This document shows, in pieces, positions 1 to 8,779 of a stretch of 64,000 nt of DNA. The translations under genes were made by a program, and so were the position numbers. Source of the stretch: a virus; IMG/VR virus record IMGVR_UViG_3300023184_008416, positions 62,001 through 126,000 of that record; one strand, written 5' to 3'. Each line of letters opens with the position of its first letter. Position 1 is the stretch's first letter. The notes under the pieces were generated by a model that saw nothing but the letters and a program-made list of their open reading frames with translations, searched no databases and was not told the origin of the DNA.

Positions 1-81
1 CGACCATCTGTCAGAGATGACGTTCAGGAACTGATGCCTAAAGAGCCAGAAGCAGATGAAGACGAAGAAGAACAAATTTAA
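1..81 (+). CDS. C-terminal end of an upstream gene, cut by the window edge
   Basis: An open frame enters from the left edge and stops at a TAA. The visible 26 residues are very acidic near the end (Glu/Asp run, then Gln-Ile). No domain can be recognised. It lies 62 bases upstream of the portal start, so it is probably a late virion-assembly gene. In T4 the tube and sheath genes precede the portal, but here those lie elsewhere, so gene order gives no identity. Confidence 0.55.
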   Translation, partial: RPSVRDDVQELMPKEPEADEDEEEQI

Positions 82-143
82 CAATTATTATAAAAAACCA
101 ATATTGATCTAAGGGCCGAACCTCGAAATAGGTCGGTGTATCA

Positions 144-3100
144 ATGGCAAATAAAGAATCACAAGAAAGCCTCTTTAAAAGATTAACTCGCCTCTTTCGT
201 AGCGGACCGGTAGTAAAACGAAAGATCAGAACCGCTGATACGACCATCGCCGTTCCTGACAGGACAAAATCTTCTGGGGCTTTGCTTTTTCAAAAGAGTT
301 TGTCACCTACATACGCAACTATCACTTCAAACGCTTATAACCTCTCAGAGCGCCTGATGAGGTACCAAGATTTTCAAGAAATGGAATATTCACTGGCAAT
401 TTCTACAAAAATTGCTACGCCTGATGGATTCAAAACTATCGGTGAGTTGACGGAAGAGTGCGAAAAAGATCCGAACAAGACCTTCGTCGTTTATTCTTAC
501 GACCATGTACAGAAAAAAATAGTACCCGCTTTAGGTAAACAAGCTCGTCAGACTTGCGTTGACCATGCGTGGAAAGTCAAATTTGATAACGGCAAGGAAA
601 TAATTGCCAGCCCAGAGCATCGTTTGATGTTGCGAGATGGCACCTACAGGAAGGTTGAGGATTTGCAGCCTGGGGATTCCATGATGCCCTTCTATCGCAA
701 GGATCTTTTTGAAGGTGCCAAGGAAGGTACCAGGGGATATTCTTGGATTTATACGATGGACGATAGGTTCCGTGGATGGACCAAAGAGCACCAGATGGTT
801 GCCGAGTGGATTGCGGGTAGAAATTTGGCAGAAGATGAAGTGGTTCATCACATTAATTTTGTGAAGACCGACAATCGACCAGAAAATCTAAAAATTATGT
901 CGAAGTCGGATCACGATTCTTATCACACAGCCTTAAATAATAATGTAAAATGGTCGCCTGAAAATGGGGAATGGATAGAAGACTTTAAAAAACGTCATTC
1001 CGCATGGATGCGTGACAATGCCCCAACCGCCCGCACCGACGTTACATTTTCTAGGATACTGGAAGTGGCCGAGCGCGTCGGTTTTAGCATGCCTGCGATT
1101 GCGTCGACCTTGGATGTGACCTGGAATTTGATATATTCCCGGCTGACAGCACATGGATTTGCCAATTTTGAGCAATTTGTCGAAGCTTATCGCGATGGAC
1201 AAAAAGATTCTCTGATCGATGGTCGTCCTGGATTGTTGACAAGAGACTTGACGTTAGATATGATACGTTCTGTAGTTCTTCCCGAGGACACAAAGCGATC
1301 TTTGGCCATTAAATTAGGTTGTACCACCAATGTGCTGGATAAATTTTTAGCAAAAAGAGAACGAATGACCTGGACACAGCTGAGGTCTTCTTTGGGATAC
1401 AATGATCAAGGAAGCACTGGCTTTCCAAACTTGCTCCGCCGTGGTGGAAGGCCTAAGGAAAAGAATAATCACGAAATAACATTTCAGCAAATATGTGACG
1501 CTTATCTACCCGGCCGAACTCTCCCCAGATTGGCTTCTTCTTTAGGTGTTAACAAGAACACTGTCATTTCTCGATTGGCGCAACAAGGTCACAAGAGGTA
1601 CAGCGATTTTGCTTCGGCTTATCAAAACTGTAAAGTGGAATCCATAGAATACATGGGAGTTATTCCGCTCTACGACTTAACCGTCGATGGATATAAGAAT
1701 TTTGCGACCGATTCAGTAATGTCTCATAACACACCGGAGTTGGCAGCTGCAATGGACATCTATGCAGATGAAACGGTCGCCTCTGATGAAAAGGGAAAGG
1801 TACTCCACGTTTACTCAGATAACCCTAAAATAAAACAGATTTTAGATGACCTATTTTATAATACCCTAAACGTTGAATTTAATTTGAGGTCATGGGCAAG
1901 GAATCTTTGTAAGTTTGGTGATTTCTTTTTATACAATGATGTGTCACCACAGCATGGCGTTATTAATGCTTTCCCCATCCCAGTCAATGAAATTGAACGT
2001 GAAGAAAATTATGACAGGGCAGATCCTGCAGCTGTTCGTTTTAGGTGGGTGACTTTAGGAAACAGGGTTCTTGAAAATTGGGAAATATCACACTTTAGGT
2101 TGTTAGGCAATGACATGTTCTTGCCTTACGGTTCTTCAATTATTGAGCCTGCTCGTCGTATTTGGCGACAGTTGATTCTTATTGAAGACGCCATGTTGGT
2201 TTACAGAGTTGTTAGAGCTCCTGAACGTCGTGTCTTCTACATTGACGTTGGAGGTATGCCAGCAGAGGCCATCTCTCCATACGTTGAAGAGCAAAAAAGA
2301 ACATTAAAATCTAGTCAAGTCATTGATAACACGACGGGAAGAGTTGATTTAAGGTACAATCCTCTTTCGGTTGATGAAGATTACTTTTTACCCGTTAGAG
2401 GTGGCGAGACGGGAACAAAAATTGAGACTCTTGCGGGTGGTCAAAATGCGGCAGCAATTGAAGACGTTCAGTACATTCAGAAAAAGCTATTTGCGTCTCT
2501 TAAAATTCCACGTGCTTATTTGGGATACGATGAAATGTTATCTTCAAAAGCGACTTTGGCACAAGAAGACATTCGTTTTTCTCGTACAATCAATGTTATT
2601 CAGAAGACCATTATTGCTGAATTAAACAAGCTTGCAACAATACACCTTTATGCAAATGGATTTGATCAAGACGATCTTGTTAATTTCACACTTAAATTAT
2701 CCAATCCTTCTACAATTGCCCAACAACAAAAATTAGAACTCTGGCGTGCCAGATTCGAAATAGCAACATCAGGTTTGGGCGAAGGAATGACGTCCAAAAA
2801 ATTTGTTAGAAAAGAAATTTTAGGACTTAATGACGATCAAATAGATGCAATTGATTCACAACGTTATGATGAAAAAATTGTTGAAAGTATGATTGAGGCT
2901 GCAAAACCCGAAGAAGGTGGTGAGGGTGGTTCTGAAGCTGGCGGTGAAGAAACCGGTGGTGAAGAAGGCGGCGGAGAAGATTTATTTGGTGGTGGTGAAG
3001 AGGAAAAAGAGGCTGAAAAACCCGAAGGGGGTAAAGAGGCAGGTGGTGAAGAAAAACCAGAAAATGCCGGTGAACCCGATGAAGGTGGTATAGACTTGTT

Positions 3101-3521
3101 GACAGCCAATGATGACCTTGATAATGAAGTAATACAATTATCAGCAAGAGACAGAAGAATTAAGAAACCATTACCTGTCAGGGTAAGTGATAAAGTAAAT
3201 CTTAGAAAGCACAACAGGAACAGGCAGAGGAAACAAGGGAGTGGTGACAAGAGGTCAGAACTTGTAACACCAGATTTTGTGAAAATGACGTCCGATTTTG
3301 AGTCCTTAAACAACCCCTCAGACCCTGATTGGTTTAAATCATTTGTTTCAAACCCCATGGGGGAAAACGTTGAATCTCCCCGTCGACGCGGCTTGCCAGG
3401 AGACATGATAAAGACGCTCGAAAAAATGTCGAATGCGCTCGGGCCAGCAACAAAACGTGGAGTCATCAGTGAAGCGTCAGGATTAGATTTAGAACTATTT
3501 AACGAGGAAGATTCAGAATGA
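144..3521 (+). CDS. 20: Portal vertex protein (T4 gp20-like), interrupted by an in-frame intein
   Basis: Portal proteins form the dodecameric ring at one capsid vertex through which DNA enters, and they nucleate prohead assembly. The host protein resembles T4 gp20: after removal of the intein the N-part ending EMEY joins TPELAAAMDIYADE, a typical gp20 helix. The rest carries the gp20-like core (for example PYGSSIIEPARRIWRQL and LFASLKIPRAYLG). The precursor is 1125 residues and the predicted spliced product 678, longer than T4 gp20 (524). The excess is mainly a Glu/Gly-rich linker at about precursor residues 915-985 and a basic tail. The stop overlaps the next start (ATGA). Family assignment is from remembered motifs; splicing is inferred. 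Confidence 0.9.
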   Translation: MANKESQESLFKRLTRLFRSGPVVKRKIRTADTTIAVPDRTKSSGALLFQKSLSPTYATITSNAYNLSERLMRYQDFQEMEYSLAISTKIATPDGFKTIGELTEECEKDPNKTFVVYSYDHVQKKIVPALGKQARQTCVDHAWKVKFDNGKEIIASPEHRLMLRDGTYRKVEDLQPGDSMMPFYRKDLFEGAKEGTRGYSWIYTMDDRFRGWTKEHQMVAEWIAGRNLAEDEVVHHINFVKTDNRPENLKIMSKSDHDSYHTALNNNVKWSPENGEWIEDFKKRHSAWMRDNAPTARTDVTFSRILEVAERVGFSMPAIASTLDVTWNLIYSRLTAHGFANFEQFVEAYRDGQKDSLIDGRPGLLTRDLTLDMIRSVVLPEDTKRSLAIKLGCTTNVLDKFLAKRERMTWTQLRSSLGYNDQGSTGFPNLLRRGGRPKEKNNHEITFQQICDAYLPGRTLPRLASSLGVNKNTVISRLAQQGHKRYSDFASAYQNCKVESIEYMGVIPLYDLTVDGYKNFATDSVMSHNTPELAAAMDIYADETVASDEKGKVLHVYSDNPKIKQILDDLFYNTLNVEFNLRSWARNLCKFGDFFLYNDVSPQHGVINAFPIPVNEIEREENYDRADPAAVRFRWVTLGNRVLENWEISHFRLLGNDMFLPYGSSIIEPARRIWRQLILIEDAMLVYRVVRAPERRVFYIDVGGMPAEAISPYVEEQKRTLKSSQVIDNTTGRVDLRYNPLSVDEDYFLPVRGGETGTKIETLAGGQNAAAIEDVQYIQKKLFASLKIPRAYLGYDEMLSSKATLAQEDIRFSRTINVIQKTIIAELNKLATIHLYANGFDQDDLVNFTLKLSNPSTIAQQQKLELWRARFEIATSGLGEGMTSKKFVRKEILGLNDDQIDAIDSQRYDEKIVESMIEAAKPEEGGEGGSEAGGEETGGEEGGGEDLFGGGEEEKEAEKPEGGKEAGGEEKPENAGEPDEGGIDLLTANDDLDNEVIQLSARDRRIKKPLPVRVSDKVNLRKHNRNRQRKQGSGDKRSELVTPDFVKMTSDFESLNNPSDPDWFKSFVSNPMGENVESPRRRGLPGDMIKTLEKMSNALGPATKRGVISEASGLDLELFNEEDSE
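390..1730 (+). other. Intein with HNH homing endonuclease domain, in the portal gene
   Basis: A 447-residue insert stays in frame. It starts with Ser1 (SLAISTKIATPDGFKTIGEL, an intein A block with Ser instead of Cys) and ends with an F/G block finishing in His-Asn (VMSHN), followed by extein Thr+1. A B-like block (SPEHRLM) is also visible. Inside lies an HNH motif (VVHHINFVKTDNRPENL). Three helix-turn-helix modules of about 50 residues follow (around nucleotides 1045-1190, 1246-1400 and 1480-1625), probably for DNA recognition. Self-splicing would restore the portal, and the HNH domain would spread the element. All terminal residues needed for splicing are present, so it looks active. Exact boundaries are inferred from the motifs. 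Confidence 0.88.
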
Positions 3522-4369
3522 GCACGACACACAACAAGAAAAGAAACAGTTGTCTTATCTATGAATTTTTGGTGCGTCATATCAGCACAGCGCTGGTTAA
3601 CGATGATAAAAAATCATCCAATGCCGCTCTAAAGATACTGAAACAATATTACAGACCTGGGACAGAACTTTATAAAGAGTTTAGGTTGCTGAATGCACTT
3701 GCTACTACATCTGTTAGCAGCGAGGCTGTTGCTGTGTCAATATTGAGCGAAGCGAAGAGTGCTGCAAGGTCTCATGACGTTCACCAGCTAGATGCAGAAA
3801 AGACAGCCTTGATACATTCCATCAATCGTTCCATATCAGACGTTGATTTTTATGATCAGCCCATCAGTGAATACAAGACCTTGGCTACAACGCAATCATT
3901 GATTAATTTTTGGCGCACACCAAATCATGATTTTCTTGACAAGCAGGCACAGTATGAAGATACAATTTTGCGTCATCTGGTGACACAAAAGGAAATTCGT
4001 GATGCACAGAAGCTAAACGAAGAATCAATTGGAACAAATAGATTATTGTTTAAGGTTTTGCTTCGAAAAATTAACGACAAGTATTCTGGCACTTTAACAA
4101 CGGAACAAAAATCTTTGCTTAAAGCTTATGCTTTTTCTGAAGCAAATGGCGACGATACCATCGTTAAAAAGATGACAGAAATAAAAAGTGATCTCTTGAG
4201 TTCTTTGGATCAACAGCTAATAAAAGAGAATGGTAATAGTTACATGTCTAAAAAATTGCGTGAAGTTAAAGATGAAGTTTTAACAACGAGCGTCTCTCCC
4301 ACTGACGATAACATCACAAAATTTATGTTGTTCACCAAACTAAAAACTGAACTCATCTCGGAGGAATGA
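3518..4369 (+). CDS. Predicted all-helical prohead-associated protein of unknown function
   Basis: The start overlaps the portal stop by ATGA, indicating translational coupling. The 283-residue product is rich in charged amphipathic helices, has no Cys cluster, signal peptide or membrane segment, and ends acidic (ISEE). It lies between portal and protease, where T4-like phages often keep small prohead-core proteins (gp67/gp68 in T4). A role in the prohead core or in portal assembly is therefore inferred from position only. I do not recognise a family. Confidence 0.7.
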   Translation: MSTTHNKKRNSCLIYEFLVRHISTALVNDDKKSSNAALKILKQYYRPGTELYKEFRLLNALATTSVSSEAVAVSILSEAKSAARSHDVHQLDAEKTALIHSINRSISDVDFYDQPISEYKTLATTQSLINFWRTPNHDFLDKQAQYEDTILRHLVTQKEIRDAQKLNEESIGTNRLLFKVLLRKINDKYSGTLTTEQKSLLKAYAFSEANGDDTIVKKMTEIKSDLLSSLDQQLIKENGNSYMSKKLREVKDEVLTTSVSPTDDNITKFMLFTKLKTELISEE

Positions 4370-4370
4370 A

Positions 4371-4973
4371 ATGAAACTTTTAAATTCATACGAAATTTTT
4401 GATTACACGCCTGAGACCCTTAGGGAATCTCGTGAAAAAAACAATGGAAAAATTGTGATGAAGGGTATCCTCCAGAAGGCCAACACTCTGAACCAAAACG
4501 GTAGAATTTATCCTAGAGAAATTTTGGAGCGTGAGGTTCGCAATTATCAAAAATTTATCATTGAAAATCGAGCAGTTGGTGAGCTTGACCATCCAGATTC
4601 TTCTGTCGTTAACTTGAAGAACGTATCTCATATTGTTCGTGAAGCGTACTTTGATAAAGACGTTGTTTACGGATCTGTGGAATTATTGGATACGCCTTCT
4701 GGAAAAATTCTTCAATCTCTGGTTGAATCAGGTGTTAAATTAGGAATCTCTTCTCGCGGCGTCGGTTCGACTCGTAGAGACGGAGATTATCAAGTGGTCC
4801 AAGATGATTTTCAGTTAATTTGTTGGGACTACGTTTCAGAACCATCAACACCTGGTGCTTTCATGATGGCCGAAGGAAAGACAATCAACACAAGCGAATT
4901 AAAGTCCGTCTTTAATAAATCTGATCGCATCAATCGCATAATCAACGACATCATGTCAATAAAAAAGTCGTGA
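4371..4973 (+). CDS. 21: Prohead core protease (T4 gp21-like)
   Basis: This is a serine peptidase of the T4 gp21 type (family S80). It matures the prohead by cutting capsid and core proteins after an (L/I)-x-E motif. The 200-residue length is close to that of T4 gp21. Typical family segments are GRIYPREIL (about residues 45-53), GELDHPD with the likely catalytic His (70-76) and LGISSRGVGS with the likely nucleophile Ser (124-133). A ribosome-binding site (CGGAGGA) lies just upstream and the gene follows its neighbour with one base between. The placement portal, unknown gene, protease, core, capsid repeats the T4 head module. Confidence 0.9.
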   Translation: MKLLNSYEIFDYTPETLRESREKNNGKIVMKGILQKANTLNQNGRIYPREILEREVRNYQKFIIENRAVGELDHPDSSVVNLKNVSHIVREAYFDKDVVYGSVELLDTPSGKILQSLVESGVKLGISSRGVGSTRRDGDYQVVQDDFQLICWDYVSEPSTPGAFMMAEGKTINTSELKSVFNKSDRINRIINDIMSIKKS

Positions 4974-5001
4974 AAGTCAATATTGAAGAAAGATATTTAA
5001 A

Positions 5002-5415
5002 ATGTCATTGAATAACACAAGATCGGGTCTCAACAATACAGCAGAATTTGTTACTTCTGCTCTTCCTTGGGTGATAACCGGGACGACTTCTGGAACAGAC
5101 GTTATTACATACACTTTACCCAAAGTCAGCAAAAATATAATTTTGATGAATAACGCCAGTACGGGCAATTATCTACGATTAGGGTTTACTAAGAATGGCA
5201 TTAATGCGGTAGAAGACAAATATTATTTTAATGTTGATGGTGGTCAATCAATTAGTCTTGACGTACGGGTAAAAACTTTTTTTGTGAGAGCAGATTCGTC
5301 AGGCACACTTGATTTTAGCATTTATGCAGGATTAACGACGATAGACAATATTATGATGCCGACTTTAACGGGAAGCCTTGCTGTTCATGGAGATGGTTGG
5401 GAAGGAGTGGGATGA
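5002..5415 (+). CDS. Small beta-rich head-region protein, function unknown
   Basis: The 137-residue product is rich in Thr, Ser, Gly and beta-branched residues, with alternating hydrophobic stretches that suggest a beta-sandwich. There is no membrane segment. It lies inside the head module, so a minor capsid or decoration role is possible but not shown. The start is ATG with only a weak purine stretch (GAAGAAAG) upstream. An AT-rich GATATTTAAA directly precedes the ATG. Confidence 0.65.
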   Translation: MSLNNTRSGLNNTAEFVTSALPWVITGTTSGTDVITYTLPKVSKNIILMNNASTGNYLRLGFTKNGINAVEDKYYFNVDGGQSISLDVRVKTFFVRADSSGTLDFSIYAGLTTIDNIMMPTLTGSLAVHGDGWEGVG

Positions 5416-5416
5416 T

Positions 5417-5848
5417 ATGAAATTAACTAAGCAACAACTAAAAGACGTGGTCAAAGAATGCCTTGTTGAAATATTGAGTGAGGGTGTAACACCTGTAAGA
5501 AGAAACTCCCAGACTTCAAGTCCTTCATTAAGTGAATCAAGTTTTCGTGACAAATCAACAACAAAACAAAATCAAAAACAACAAATCGTTCCCGATCAAC
5601 AAAGCAGGGCTCTGTATGAAGCGATACGAAGAGAGTCCAATGGCGATCCTGTGATGGCTGAAATTCTAGCAGACACTGCAATAAAAACCTTACCTGCGAT
5701 GCAAGAAGCAGAATCTCGTCGTCAACCGATTGTTACCGGAACAGTAGAAAAATTGGTCAGTGAATCTGATCCTAAAAACCTTTTTGGTGAGGATGTGGCA
5801 TCTAAATGGGCTGCTCTTGCTTTTAATGAAATTGGCAAAAAAAATTAG
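5417..5848 (+). CDS. Small head-module protein with N-terminal KLT-helix motif
   Basis: I chose the ATG preceded by AAGGAG; a longer frame begins 39 bases upstream inside the previous gene. The 143-residue product begins MKLTKQQLKDVVKECLVEIL, an amphipathic helix of the same kind as in the next gene. A low-complexity Ser/Gln/Lys segment follows, then a helical C-terminal half. Such short N-terminal helices in head-module genes may act like the capsid-targeting sequences of T4 internal proteins; this is inference. No enzyme motif is seen. Confidence 0.7.
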   Translation: MKLTKQQLKDVVKECLVEILSEGVTPVRRNSQTSSPSLSESSFRDKSTTKQNQKQQIVPDQQSRALYEAIRRESNGDPVMAEILADTAIKTLPAMQEAESRRQPIVTGTVEKLVSESDPKNLFGEDVASKWAALAFNEIGKKN

Positions 5849-5862
5849 CAAATCATTTTTAA

Positions 5863-5875
5863 CATATACTTAAGG
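5863..5875 (+). promoter_or_regulatory. Candidate late promoter motif (ATACTTAAG type)
   Basis: The sequence CATATACTTAAGG lies 20 bases before the start codon at 5895. It matches a motif repeated before other structural genes in this window and is AT-rich like the T4 late -10 element TATAAATA. No -35 box is evident. The role is inferred from recurrence. Confidence 0.35.
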
Positions 5876-5894
5876 CTTAGCTGAGGTATTCATT

Positions 5895-6137
5895 ATGAAA
5901 CTTACATCTTCAATGTTACGCACACTTGTTATGGAGGAAGTCGCCAAGCTTAAATCTGACAAGCTTGATGCGGAAGCCGCCAAGGAAACAGACGCCGACG
6001 CGCTCGCTGATTCTCTTGAAAATCATATTGACTACGTTAAGGCTCTTAAGATCAAAGAGTCAAGACTTGTGAGTCAATTGAAACAAGTTCGTGAGCAAAA
6101 AGAAAAAATCGTTCGTAAGATCATCGGTTCAAAGTGA
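5895..6137 (+). CDS. 80-residue helical head-module protein with KLT-helix motif
   Basis: The product begins MKLTSSMLRTLVMEEVAKL, closely resembling the N-terminus of the gene before it. It then continues as a charged helix with heptad-like spacing that probably forms a coiled coil and ends in Lys. A GAGG ribosome-binding site and an ATACTTAAG motif precede it. A prohead-core or internal head role fits its position between protease and scaffold. No family is recognised. Confidence 0.7.
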   Translation: MKLTSSMLRTLVMEEVAKLKSDKLDAEAAKETDADALADSLENHIDYVKALKIKESRLVSQLKQVREQKEKIVRKIIGSK

Positions 6138-6172
6138 TCGTTGGATTTAACATTTGATTGGAGGGTAACAAA

Positions 6173-6736
6173 ATGCCAGGTGAAGGAAAATATTCAAACT
6201 ATCTTGACAAAATGCCAGATGAAAAGTCTGGCGGTATTTCTTCTGCAAAACTTGTCCTCTTGAAGAAGTTGTTTCCAACTGCACCATCTTTAAATAAAGA
6301 TGATGTTTTAAAACGTGCTCTAGAGAACTTAACCCCGGCTGAGCAAAATACGCCTGATCCTGCATTTGCAAATTTAAATGGAAAAGTCAATCTCAATTAT
6401 GCCGGTTCGCCAAATTTAAATGATGTTAAATTTAATTCTCCCGGTGGACCATCAACCCCTTACACACCCGACATTAGATCACCAGGTTCAGCAGTACCTG
6501 TTGATCAATTGGGTAGCACAGACACGACATCAATTAACACAAACCTAAAACCAGCGTCAGGTGATCCCGGCGTTGCACCCGCTGATTTCCATAAAAATTA
6601 TGTCCCTGGAACTCTAGACAGCGGCACTAAATCTCCAGCTCTCCAGACTGAAAAAGTAGCATCAAAAGTTGAATTGGGTAAATCATTACCCGTCAGCAAC
6701 ATGGATGATAATTCTGGAGGCGAAATCTACAAGTGA
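6173..6736 (+). CDS. Pro/Gly/Asn-rich head-module protein, function unknown
   Basis: I chose the ATG after a strong GGAGGG site; a TTG 15 bases upstream would overlap that site. The 187-residue product has a short helical start (about 1-55) followed by a long disordered segment rich in Pro, Gly, Asn, Ser and Thr. No transmembrane segment or enzymatic motif is seen. It directly precedes the scaffold gene, so it may be a head accessory or linker protein; this is inference. Confidence 0.7.
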   Translation: MPGEGKYSNYLDKMPDEKSGGISSAKLVLLKKLFPTAPSLNKDDVLKRALENLTPAEQNTPDPAFANLNGKVNLNYAGSPNLNDVKFNSPGGPSTPYTPDIRSPGSAVPVDQLGSTDTTSINTNLKPASGDPGVAPADFHKNYVPGTLDSGTKSPALQTEKVASKVELGKSLPVSNMDDNSGGEIYK

Positions 6737-6755
6737 TTCGAACCGAGGAAGGAAC

Positions 6756-8729
6756 ATGAGCAAACAACTTTACGAGGAGGCCCTGGCAGAAGTTCGCCAG
6801 CTAAAACAACTGGCTGAAGACAACGCCAAAAAAGCCATCATAGACGAAGTGACGCCAAGAATTCGTGCGCTCATTGAGTCTCAACTTGTCGGTGAAACAA
6901 CCGTCGAAGAAACAGACGAAAGCGCCAACACAGAAGAAAGCGTTTCTGAAGAGACAGAAGAGACTGCGGCGGAAGGCAAGGATGATTCATCTTTGTCTGA
7001 AGATCTTTCTGAGAACAAGAAAAAAGTCCTTGAATTAAGACACCTTGTTTTCAAATTAGGTCGCAAAGTTAATTCACTAAAACTTGTTGAACCCAGTTTA
7101 TTCGCATCTCGCAAAGAAGGCCTTGCCGAAGCGTTAAAGACGACATATGTTCTGACCCAGGAGTCAGTGACCGATGAAACGGTCAAAAATTTGTTACAGG
7201 AAAGATTAGATACATACTACAGAACCTTACTTCAACAGGAGCCACAGATGATTTCCAGAAAAAATCGCCTCAACGAAGCAGACCTCAACGTCAAAATCAA
7301 AGGATTTTCTGACGAAGCAATTTCAAGCGATGAACTCGACAAATTAAGCGTTGAAATTGTTCCTGATACGGACGAGGCAGAGGACGACGAAGAGGCCGGT
7401 GGCGAAGAGGAAGAGTCTAATGACGAAGACCTCCTCGGCGGTGAAGAGTCTGGCGAAGAAAAATCAGGCGAAGAAGGATCTGATGAAAAAGACTTATTTG
7501 GTTCTGATGAAGAACCTGAAGAGAAAGAAACAAAATTGGAGGGTAGAAGAATGAATGGAATTGCGATGCTCAAAAACGACACAGTTGTCGAAATAGACGA
7601 GGGCATGCTGCGTCGGGAGATCGCACGCATGAAGGCTCTCCGTGAAGGTAAAGTCGAAGGCAAATCAGTTGCTGGCAAGAAAATGACTCCCGGAGTCCTC
7701 TCGGCTTTCGGTGGCGGTCACGACGAAGGTGATGCTTGGCTCGATGGTAAGGTCACAACAGAAGGTCTTGATGAAGACATGATGGACGAGAGTGACGATC
7801 TTGAAGAAGCCGATGAAGTGGACGAAGTTTATGAAGTCCATGGAATGGAAGAAGGCGACGAACTTGATGAACTTGTCAAAGAACTTACTTCTGGCCACGA
7901 AGACGAAGCTCACAAAGTTGACCACGAACCCGAAACTCACAAAGTTGATGACGAAGACGAAGACGAAGCTCACTCCATGGATCCACATGGCGTTCACTCG
8001 GCTGAAGGGCTTGATGAGTACGGCATGGATGAGGATGAAGAGGTTGATGAGGATGAAGAGAAAGAAGTTGCTGAATCTGGCACAGAAAAGTCTGAAGGCG
8101 CCGGACGCCGCCGTGGCGATGCAATTGGACAAAATGTAGCCGATCAGCATCCTTCAATGACAGAATCTCGCCGCAAGCTTGGTCGTGTTCTCGAGACACG
8201 TAAGGCCTCGGCTCATAAAGCCCAGAAGGCACGCCGCATCATGGAAGCTGCCCGTAAGGTCGGTAACAAGGCTGCGTTCCTCAAGGCGAAGAAAGTTTAC
8301 ACAGAGGCCGCTACGACATATGCTCGTGCAACCAAGGCCGCGAGGGTCCTCTCAGAGTCCCTCAAACGCAGCTCCAATAGCCGCGTTGTCGCAGAAACAG
8401 CGACACTCCGCAAACAGTTGGCAGAAACAAATCTGTTCAACGCCAAGCTACTCTACACCAATAAGCTGCTCCAGAACGAGTCCATGACGCCACGTCAAAA
8501 GGTCTCGATCATCGAGAAACTCGATGAAGCTCGCAGCCTACGTGAGGCAAAGCTTGTCTACGAGAGCCTGATGCGTACCATCTCATCAGGTAAGGATCGC
8601 GTCAATGAAGGCGCCGATCGTCAGGTGTTAGGTTCAGCCTCACGTGCAACCAGGCCAGCCTCCACCGTGTCGCTCAACGAGGGCATTGAGGCATCTCGCT
8701 GGGCCAAACTCGCCGGCATCGTCAAGTGA
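6756..8729 (+). CDS. Acidic prohead core/scaffold protein (gp22-like by position)
   Basis: The 657-residue product is extremely rich in Glu and Asp. It has predicted coiled-coil ends and three acidic low-complexity tracts (about residues 45-85, 205-265 and 340-455), then a basic, Ala-rich helical C-terminal third. It lies directly before the capsid gene, where T4 has scaffold gene 22. The start is the ATG after GAGGAAGG; the longer frame upstream overlaps the preceding gene. The C-terminus is SRWAKLAGIVK, a tag related to the ends of two proteins near 41-42 kb. A strong internal start lies at 7551. The scaffold role is inferred from composition and order, not from sequence identity. Confidence 0.75.
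   Translation: MSKQLYEEALAEVRQLKQLAEDNAKKAIIDEVTPRIRALIESQLVGETTVEETDESANTEESVSEETEETAAEGKDDSSLSEDLSENKKKVLELRHLVFKLGRKVNSLKLVEPSLFASRKEGLAEALKTTYVLTQESVTDETVKNLLQERLDTYYRTLLQQEPQMISRKNRLNEADLNVKIKGFSDEAISSDELDKLSVEIVPDTDEAEDDEEAGGEEEESNDEDLLGGEESGEEKSGEEGSDEKDLFGSDEEPEEKETKLEGRRMNGIAMLKNDTVVEIDEGMLRREIARMKALREGKVEGKSVAGKKMTPGVLSAFGGGHDEGDAWLDGKVTTEGLDEDMMDESDDLEEADEVDEVYEVHGMEEGDELDELVKELTSGHEDEAHKVDHEPETHKVDDEDEDEAHSMDPHGVHSAEGLDEYGMDEDEEVDEDEEKEVAESGTEKSEGAGRRRGDAIGQNVADQHPSMTESRRKLGRVLETRKASAHKAQKARRIMEAARKVGNKAAFLKAKKVYTEAATTYARATKAARVLSESLKRSSNSRVVAETATLRKQLAETNLFNAKLLYTNKLLQNESMTPRQKVSIIEKLDEARSLREAKLVYESLMRTISSGKDRVNEGADRQVLGSASRATRPASTVSLNEGIEASRWAKLAGIVK
7538..7553 (+). promoter_or_regulatory. 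Internal ribosome-binding site and ATG inside the scaffold gene
   Basis: A strong Shine-Dalgarno sequence (GGAGGG) lies about 9 bases before an in-frame ATG at 7551. Initiation here would give a 392-residue C-terminal form. Nested scaffold genes with this logic are known in other phages (lambda Nu3 inside C). Whether it is used is unknown. Confidence 0.45.
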
Positions 8730-8779
8730 TTGATACGGCACAGATTTTTTAACACATCAACTTTATTGGAGAACAACAA

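Noticed and set aside
2864-3580. Minus-strand Ser/Pro-rich open frame opposite the portal end
   Set aside because: It mirrors the Glu/Gly-rich portal linker and would cross the portal/next gene boundary; there is no independent evidence for it.
6669-6755. Longer N-terminus for the scaffold gene
   Set aside because: The extension overlaps the upstream gene in another frame, while a strong ribosome-binding site marks the ATG at 6756.
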